A DNA stretch of 25,583 bases from a virus. Positions within the stretch are counted from its first letter, which is position 1, and every line of letters begins with the position of its first letter. The stretch lies in IMG/VR virus record IMGVR_UViG_3300040787_000007, positions 1-25,583 of that record; one strand, written 5' to 3'. Made by a program: the position numbers and the translations under genes. The notes under the pieces were generated by a model. The model did not search any database, was not told the origin of the DNA, and was given only the letters and a program-made list of their open reading frames with translations. This document shows, in pieces, positions 21,659 to 25,583 of the stretch.

Positions 21659-22428
21659 GCGCGGCCCTCCCAGCAGCGGGTTGCGAACGGGCAGAACCGG
21701 CAGAGGAAGAAGTCGGGACTGGTCGCGATGCGGGGCAGCAGAACGCCTGCGTCCGCGGCGCGCAGCACGTCGACCGCCTTGTCCGACAGCGCCTGCGCGG
21801 CGGCCGGATCGAACGACACATGTTCGTGGTAGAGCTCGCAGGTGTCCTTGTTCAGTGCGGTGAAAAGCGCGGACCCGAGGCCCATGTATGCCATGTAGAT
21901 CTGCATCTGGCCGAAATAGACGGGCTTCGAGAGCTGCACGCCTTTCTTCGCGGTGTCGGACCAGGACGAGGCTTTCAGCGCCTTGTGTTCCCAGAGCAAA
22001 GGCCATTCGAGGCCGATCTCCGGGCCATCGACGATCACGCCGTCCACATGGCCGCGAATGCGTCCACTCGCCGTCTCGAAACCGAACGGGCCGCCAGCTT
22101 GCGTCTGCGTGCGCAGAGCGAACCCGGCCTGCCGGAGCCAACGGATCGCCAAATCCTCGAAGACATGCCCGGCCGCGAAGATGCGAAGAACGCGCCCCTC
22201 GAAATCCTTGCCGGGATCGGGCGGCGTGTGTGTGACCTCGTAGACCAGCCGCCGCGCGCAGGGTTCGCCGATGCGGCTGGCGCCCAGATAGTTGCGCGGG
22301 CGCTGGCCCTCGCGTTCGGCCTCCAGCGCAGCGTCGATTTGGCGGTTGATCCGCGCGCCGAGGGGTTCGGGATCCGAGGCGTCGCGGCCATAGACGAAGC
22401 CCGAACCGTGATTGAAATCGACCAGCAT
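21655..22428 (-). CDS. Cas4-like PD-(D/E)XK nuclease with Fe-S cysteines
   Basis: This 257-aa protein shows PD-(D/E)XK nuclease signatures: His88 in GHVFE, Asp129 in GHVDG, Glu147 and Lys149 in WEHK, and Gln174 and Gln176 in GQMQIYM. Four cysteines, Cys57 (GEPC) and Cys243, 246 and 252 (CRFC...RC), have the Cas4/AddB spacing for a 4Fe-4S cluster. It is probably a DNA exonuclease acting with the adjacent helicase and the RecA-like ATPase in phage recombination. No CRISPR or cas genes are near. The start at 22428 has AGGGGG 5 nt upstream; an upstream start at 22452 would overlap the preceding gene. Confidence 0.87.
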   Translation of the reverse strand: MLVDFNHGSGFVYGRDASDPEPLGARINRQIDAALEAEREGQRPRNYLGASRIGEPCARRLVYEVTHTPPDPGKDFEGRVLRIFAAGHVFEDLAIRWLRQAGFALRTQTQAGGPFGFETASGRIRGHVDGVIVDGPEIGLEWPLLWEHKALKASSWSDTAKKGVQLSKPVYFGQMQIYMAYMGLGSALFTALNKDTCELYHEHVSFDPAAAQALSDKAVDVLRAADAGVLLPRIATSPDFFLCRFCPFATRCWEGRA

Positions 22429-22438
22429 CCGCACCCCC

Positions 22439-22867
22439 TCAGAACGGCACATCGCCGTTGTCGGACTGGCGCTGCATCGAGGCCTGAAAGCCGTCGACGC
22501 AGGCCTCGATCACGCGGTCGATGTCCGCGGCCGGGCGGTCGAAGAAGGGCTCCATCAGGCCCATCTCCGTCAGCGCCTCGGCGAGCATCCGGCGGGCCTC
22601 CACGATGGCGCGCGTCTCCATGTCGGTCTTGTCGATCATGCCGTGGTTCCTTTTGGCGTTGGCCGAGCCCGCCATCAGGCAAGCCATCGAGCAGAAGCGG
22701 TAATGAGGGTGACGGTCCCAGCGCAGGCCGTGGCAGTAGCCGAAGCCCCGGGCCTCGCGACCGCAGTGAGCGCAGGGCACGCGCCGGGCGAGATCGGCGC
22801 GCGAAGGATGGCTCCGCCCGTTCGCGGCTGAAACGCTCCCCCGCCGCCTTTCCGAGACGCCGCTCAC
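22439..22867 (-). CDS. Small zinc-finger-like protein (possibly DUF6511-like)
   Basis: This 142-aa protein has a cysteine cluster, CAHC at 32-35, Cys45, and CSMAC at 59-63, separated by His-rich residues, which suggests a zinc-binding domain. The second half is helical and ends DNGDVPF. The start is taken as GTG at 22867 because it overlaps the stop codon of the preceding gene by 4 nt (GTGA) and the frame upstream only shadows that gene. The first part of the pattern recalls DUF6511, but I am not sure. The role is unknown; position suggests DNA metabolism. Confidence 0.7.
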   Translation of the reverse strand: MSGVSERRRGSVSAANGRSHPSRADLARRVPCAHCGREARGFGYCHGLRWDRHPHYRFCSMACLMAGSANAKRNHGMIDKTDMETRAIVEARRMLAEALTEMGLMEPFFDRPAADIDRVIEACVDGFQASMQRQSDNGDVPF

Positions 22868-23097
22868 CCCATGAGCAGCAGGTCCAGCGTGTCGCGCTCC
22901 TCCTTGTCCGGGGCCGCGGTCCGGCGCTCGGAGGACAGCACGATGAACCGGCTGATGGCGTTCGAAGCCATGCATTCCAGATCGCGCCGGGTCAGGCTGG
23001 CGATGGGGCGGTCGAGACGCCCGCGCGCCTCGAGCCAGCGTCCCATCGCGAGCGCCGCCTCCGTGGTGACATGCGCCTGCCATTCGTCCGGGCTCAC
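22864..23097 (-). CDS. Small protein of unknown function, GTG start
   Basis: This 77-aa protein starts with GTG at 23097, overlapping the stop codon of the upstream gene by 4 nt (GTGA). It is mostly helical, with WQAHVTTEAALAMGRWLEAR, then DLECMASNAISRFIVL, and ends LDLLLMG. I recognise no family. No good ribosome binding site is seen, so it probably depends on translational coupling. A longer open frame to 23319 exists but its N-terminal part is a shadow of the upstream gene. Confidence 0.66.
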   Translation of the reverse strand: MSPDEWQAHVTTEAALAMGRWLEARGRLDRPIASLTRRDLECMASNAISRFIVLSSERRTAAPDKEERDTLDLLLMG

Positions 23098-23819
23098 GGG
23101 TTCAGCCAGGCCGGACCGTTGCCGGGTTTGGCGGCTGGCGGCGTCTGGTTGCCGGGTTGGGCGGGAGCCGTCGGCGCACCCCAGGCAGGCGCCGCGGGTG
23201 CGGAGGCCGCCTGCGGCTGGCCCCAGGCCGGGGTCGCGGGCTGCGCGGGTGCTGCGGCGGGCCGGGGTTTGTTGGACGGCTGCGCGGGCACGGTCTCGCC
23301 TGCCATCACCTTCTGCCATTCGGGCGCGGTGGGCAGCACGACATGGTCGAGCTTGTTGGCGTCCTTGTAGGCGGGGTTGCGGCTCGGCTCGATCTGGATC
23401 TTCGCGACGAAGCTGATCCCGTCGAGATCGGCGAGCCCGCGCAGCACCCGCTTGGCTTTCGCCGCCTCGCTCATGTCCTCGGGGTTCAGCCCCAGCGCGC
23501 TGTCGATCATCGCGCGGAAGGTCGACTTCGAAATCTTCCAGCCGATCGACTGGCCCTGCTCGTCGAGCTTGCCGCCCTGCACGGTGAAGTTCTGCCAGAA
23601 CTTGCGCCGGACATGCGGGCCTTCGGCGACGGTGAACTCGGCGTCGAGCATCAGCACGTCGCTGCCGGGCTGGTTGGAGGCCTTGAGCAGCCCTCGATCC
23701 GCATCGCCCGTCCCGTCGGTACCGCCCTTGCGCAGCGTCATCACCACCTTGGCGAAGGTGCCATCGGGGATCAGGTCACCGGACTGCTGCGGCTCCACGT
23801 CGTTCATGTCGAAGGTCAT
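23094..23819 (-). CDS. Putative ssDNA-binding protein, DUF669-like
   Basis: This 241-aa protein has a folded N-terminal part (about 1-175) with LDAEFTVAEGPHVRRKFWQN, a pattern like DUF669 phage proteins that bind single-stranded DNA. A disordered Ala/Pro/Gln-rich tail (about 177-241) repeats PAW three times and ends PAWLNP, which resembles the flexible partner-binding tail of SSB proteins but lacks the acidic tip. It sits directly after the RecA-like ATPase gene, the usual company of such proteins. AAAGGA lies 7 nt before the ATG. The family call is moderate, the functional call is inference. Confidence 0.7.
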   Translation of the reverse strand: MTFDMNDVEPQQSGDLIPDGTFAKVVMTLRKGGTDGTGDADRGLLKASNQPGSDVLMLDAEFTVAEGPHVRRKFWQNFTVQGGKLDEQGQSIGWKISKSTFRAMIDSALGLNPEDMSEAAKAKRVLRGLADLDGISFVAKIQIEPSRNPAYKDANKLDHVVLPTAPEWQKVMAGETVPAQPSNKPRPAAAPAQPATPAWGQPQAASAPAAPAWGAPTAPAQPGNQTPPAAKPGNGPAWLNP

Positions 23820-23823
23820 GTCG

Positions 23824-24678
23824 TCATCCTTTCCGGGGTTGGTTGATCTTGGTGAGGAGCGCGCCGAGATCGGGCGGCTCGGTCAGGTCGAGCCTGCCGC
23901 TGCGGTCCTTGGCCGGCAGGCCGAACGGATTGCCGGACTGGCAGACGAGGCGGCGCGCGTTGCCCTTGTCGGGATCGTGCCGCCAGGTCGGGGGCGCATC
24001 GGGGCCCGCACCGGGATCCTGCGTGAACAGGCTCATCGTCAGCACCTGATCGACGATGCCGGGGAGCTCGCGGGCGACCTTTCCGCCGTCCATCTGCGGC
24101 TGCCAGGTCACGCGGTTCATGTCGTCGACGACCTTCTCGAGGATGCCGACGAAGATGACGGTGCGGCCGGGCGCGTGCTGAAGGTGCTTGAGAAGCCCGA
24201 TGACCTCGCGCGCCAGAAGCCCGTAGGCGCCGCGCGTGTCCGGTTTGCCGGTGCGTTCCGACAGCGCCTCGGGCCGGGTCTTGGCCCATGCCATGGCCTG
24301 GCGTGTCAGGTCGGTGATGCTGTCGACGAAAATGATGCGCTTGGTATCGATCCTCTCGGCCAGCTCGGGATGCTGCGCCCGCAGATGCGCATGATGCGCC
24401 TCCGAGAAATGCTCCTCGGGCTGGGCGGCCGGGTTCGCGCCGCCGATCAGGCAGGCGATGTCGACCGCGTCGGAAAAGCGGCGGATCGGGATGCTGTCGC
24501 CCGGCCAGTCCTGGACGGACTTGAGACCAGCCTCCAGATCGACGCAGAGCGTCTCGGCGGGCGGCAGGGTCTTCAGCAGCGTGGTCTTGCCCGCGCCGCT
24601 CGGCCCGAACAGCGCCATGGTGGTCTTGCCCTGCGCCTCGCGCAGCCGGTCGTCGGCGGAAATGATGCGCAGGCTCAT
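23824..24678 (-). CDS. RecA-like AAA ATPase, Sak4 / AAA_24 type
   Basis: This 284-aa protein has Walker A GPSGAGKTT at 25-33 and Walker B RIIFVDSITDL at 114-124, with short RecA-core spacing, as in phage Sak4-type single-strand annealing or recombination ATPases (AAA_24). With the neighbouring DUF669-like protein, nuclease and helicase it forms a recombination module. The start at 24678 has GGGAGG 6 nt upstream and overlaps the previous stop by 4 nt (ATGA). A longer frame to 24882 only shadows the upstream gene. Confidence 0.87.
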   Translation of the reverse strand: MSLRIISADDRLREAQGKTTMALFGPSGAGKTTLLKTLPPAETLCVDLEAGLKSVQDWPGDSIPIRRFSDAVDIACLIGGANPAAQPEEHFSEAHHAHLRAQHPELAERIDTKRIIFVDSITDLTRQAMAWAKTRPEALSERTGKPDTRGAYGLLAREVIGLLKHLQHAPGRTVIFVGILEKVVDDMNRVTWQPQMDGGKVARELPGIVDQVLTMSLFTQDPGAGPDAPPTWRHDPDKGNARRLVCQSGNPFGLPAKDRSGRLDLTEPPDLGALLTKINQPRKG

Positions 24679-25208
24679 TGATCGCCTCCCTGCGGGACGA
24701 TCTCGATCTTCAGCGTCCCGGGCCGGACGGTGCGCGCGCGCTCGAAACCGGCGCGGATCGCATCGGGCCAGGCGGCGTATTTGCGCTCGGGCACCTTGAA
24801 CGCGATGTCGACATACTGCGCGGGATCGTCCCCGGCGGCGCGGATGCGCTCGACTATTGCGGCGAGGCGATCCTGATCCCAATCGACCCGTTTCGGCAGG
24901 TCGGCGACCACGGTGAAATCGCCGTCGTCGAACCGGATCGTGCCAGTATCCTTGTTCGCGGCCTGCCGCTCCTCTGCGGCGCGGGTGGCGTAGCGGACGG
25001 TCAGAGCGCCATCGAGGCGGGCCTTCGCTGCCTTGTCGCGCTTCAGGCGCTCGTCGACGTCGCGCTGCAGGATGGCCAGCAGTTCGACGGACAGCTGGGC
25101 GATGTCCTGAAGGCCGAGGCCCGGCAGATCGTCGATGGTGGGAGTGTTCGCGGGGAACGGCATGTAAGGGTCTCCATGATCGGCAAAAAGGGATTGGAAG
25201 GCGGTCAT
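24675..25208 (-). CDS. Conserved-looking phage protein of unknown function
   Basis: This 177-aa protein contains a long helical middle (about 45-95) with AILQRDVDERLKRDKAAKAR and a C-terminal domain with DFTVVADLPKRVDWDQDRLA and an acidic/aromatic segment. I recognise no family by name. The ATG at 25208 overlaps the preceding stop by one base (TGATG) and has AGAGG 7 nt upstream. A GTG directly before it and an internal ATG at 25163 with GGAG are alternatives. Location just before the Sak4-like ATPase suggests a recombination or replication accessory role. Confidence 0.75.
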   Translation of the reverse strand: MTAFQSLFADHGDPYMPFPANTPTIDDLPGLGLQDIAQLSVELLAILQRDVDERLKRDKAAKARLDGALTVRYATRAAEERQAANKDTGTIRFDDGDFTVVADLPKRVDWDQDRLAAIVERIRAAGDDPAQYVDIAFKVPERKYAAWPDAIRAGFERARTVRPGTLKIEIVPQGGDQ

Positions 25209-25561
25209 CACGCGGCCTCTCGCTCGGCGAGCAGAAGCGCGGACAGCGAGACCGCAGCGGCCTTCGGTTTGGGGCGGGCGACGGCGATGTAGGCGAACTG
25301 GTCGGGGCCCGTGCGCTCCTGAACCAGGTGCACGAGGCCCTGTTCGGCCGCCCAGAAGGCGCGCGACCCGAGCCGGGCCAGTTCCGCGCGCTGCTGATCC
25401 GGCAACCGGGCGAACATCGGGAAGATGTCGAGAACCAGAAAGCCGCGATGGTATTCGAGCCGGTCGCCCGGCACGGCCTGCGCCACCCAGGCGCAGAACT
25501 CGATCTCGGTGAGCGGTCGGCGGGCGCGGACCGTGATGAAGGGGGTGGTGCCCATGAACAT
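25208..25561 (-). CDS. Small phage protein of unknown function
   Basis: This 117-aa protein begins MFMGTTPFITVRARRPLTEI and includes an acidic/aromatic middle with GDRLEYHRGFLVLDIFP. I recognise no family. The first ATG (25561) is preferred because a perfect AGGAGG at 25567-25572 lies 5 nt upstream; a second ATG 6 nt later is possible. It is the first complete gene of the leftward operon in the window, and its promoter probably lies beyond the right edge. Confidence 0.72.
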   Translation of the reverse strand: MFMGTTPFITVRARRPLTEIEFCAWVAQAVPGDRLEYHRGFLVLDIFPMFARLPDQQRAELARLGSRAFWAAEQGLVHLVQERTGPDQFAYIAVARPKPKAAAVSLSALLLAEREAA

Positions 25562-25566
25562 GATCT

Positions 25567-25572
25567 CCTCCT
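25567..25572 (-). promoter_or_regulatory. Strong ribosome binding site AGGAGG
   Basis: A perfect anti-Shine-Dalgarno match on the minus strand, 5 nt from the ATG at 25561. It settles the start of the 117-aa gene. Confidence 0.75.
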
Positions 25573-25583
25573 TTCGCCTCTAC

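Noticed and set aside
21655-22428. Cas4-like nuclease considered as part of a CRISPR system
   Set aside because: No cas1, cas2 or repeat array is in the window. Such nucleases are common in phage recombination modules.
21820-23370. 516-codon plus-strand frame opposite the nuclease and small genes
   Set aside because: Antisense shadow with Arg/Pro-rich, low-complexity composition. It spans several well-supported minus-strand genes.

Overview
The window is part of a siphovirus-like prophage or temperate phage genome. The DNA is GC-rich (roughly 65% in most genes). Its lambda-type head genes, GTG/TTG starts and families such as DUF6441, DUF6362, DUF7220 and DUF3489 point to an alphaproteobacterial host, most likely Rhodobacteraceae (inference from family recognition, not a search). 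Nearly all genes lie on the minus strand, so the phage order runs from the right end of the window to the left. No integrase, repressor, lysis, tape-measure or tail-fibre gene is visible, so both ends of the phage lie outside the window.

Right part (about 25561 down to 16250) is the early DNA-metabolism operon. It holds two small unknown proteins, a RecA-like (Sak4/AAA_24 type) ATPase, a putative single-strand-binding protein (DUF669-like), two small proteins with GTG starts, a Cas4-like PD-(D/E)XK nuclease with four Fe-S-type cysteines, a RecD-like helicase, a large toprim primase fused to a P-loop-like domain, a RuvC-like resolvase, a 67-aa protein and a DUF6362 HTH protein. Most junctions are 1-8 nt overlaps (ATGA, GTGA, TGATG), which suggests one translationally coupled transcript. 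The 3' end of the primase gene carries 13 copies of a 9-bp repeat (AGGTTCACA or its complement) around an alternating purine-pyrimidine tract. I propose it as a candidate replication origin or control site.

Middle part (16215 down to 11507) is accessory. A complete DarT-DarG pair (DNA thymidine ADP-ribosyltransferase toxin and macrodomain antitoxin) sits in the operon with visibly lower GC. A 473-nt stretch without a clear gene follows, with degenerate repeats. Then come a ParB-domain/DNA methyltransferase fusion, a C5 cytosine methyltransferase and a small DUF7220 membrane protein. A plus-strand island (10338-11497) carries three small genes, including a DUF3489 protein, and two perfect hairpins.

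Left part (10226 down to 1) is the packaging and structural module in lambda-like order: TerS, TerL (GpA type), gpW-like joiner, portal, ClpP-like head protease with a long acidic tail, gpD-like decoration protein, gpE-like major capsid protein, FII-like head-tail joiner, DUF6441 protein, tail-terminator-like protein, tail tube protein and the start of a further tail gene. A low-GC gene for a six-helix membrane protein is inserted on the opposite strand between DUF6441 and the tail terminator. It looks like a moron (phage cargo gene) of unknown function.

The accessory genes fit a theme of competition: DarTG is a known anti-phage toxin-antitoxin type, the methyltransferases could protect phage DNA from restriction, and the membrane moron could act in superinfection exclusion. 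The last two roles are inference.
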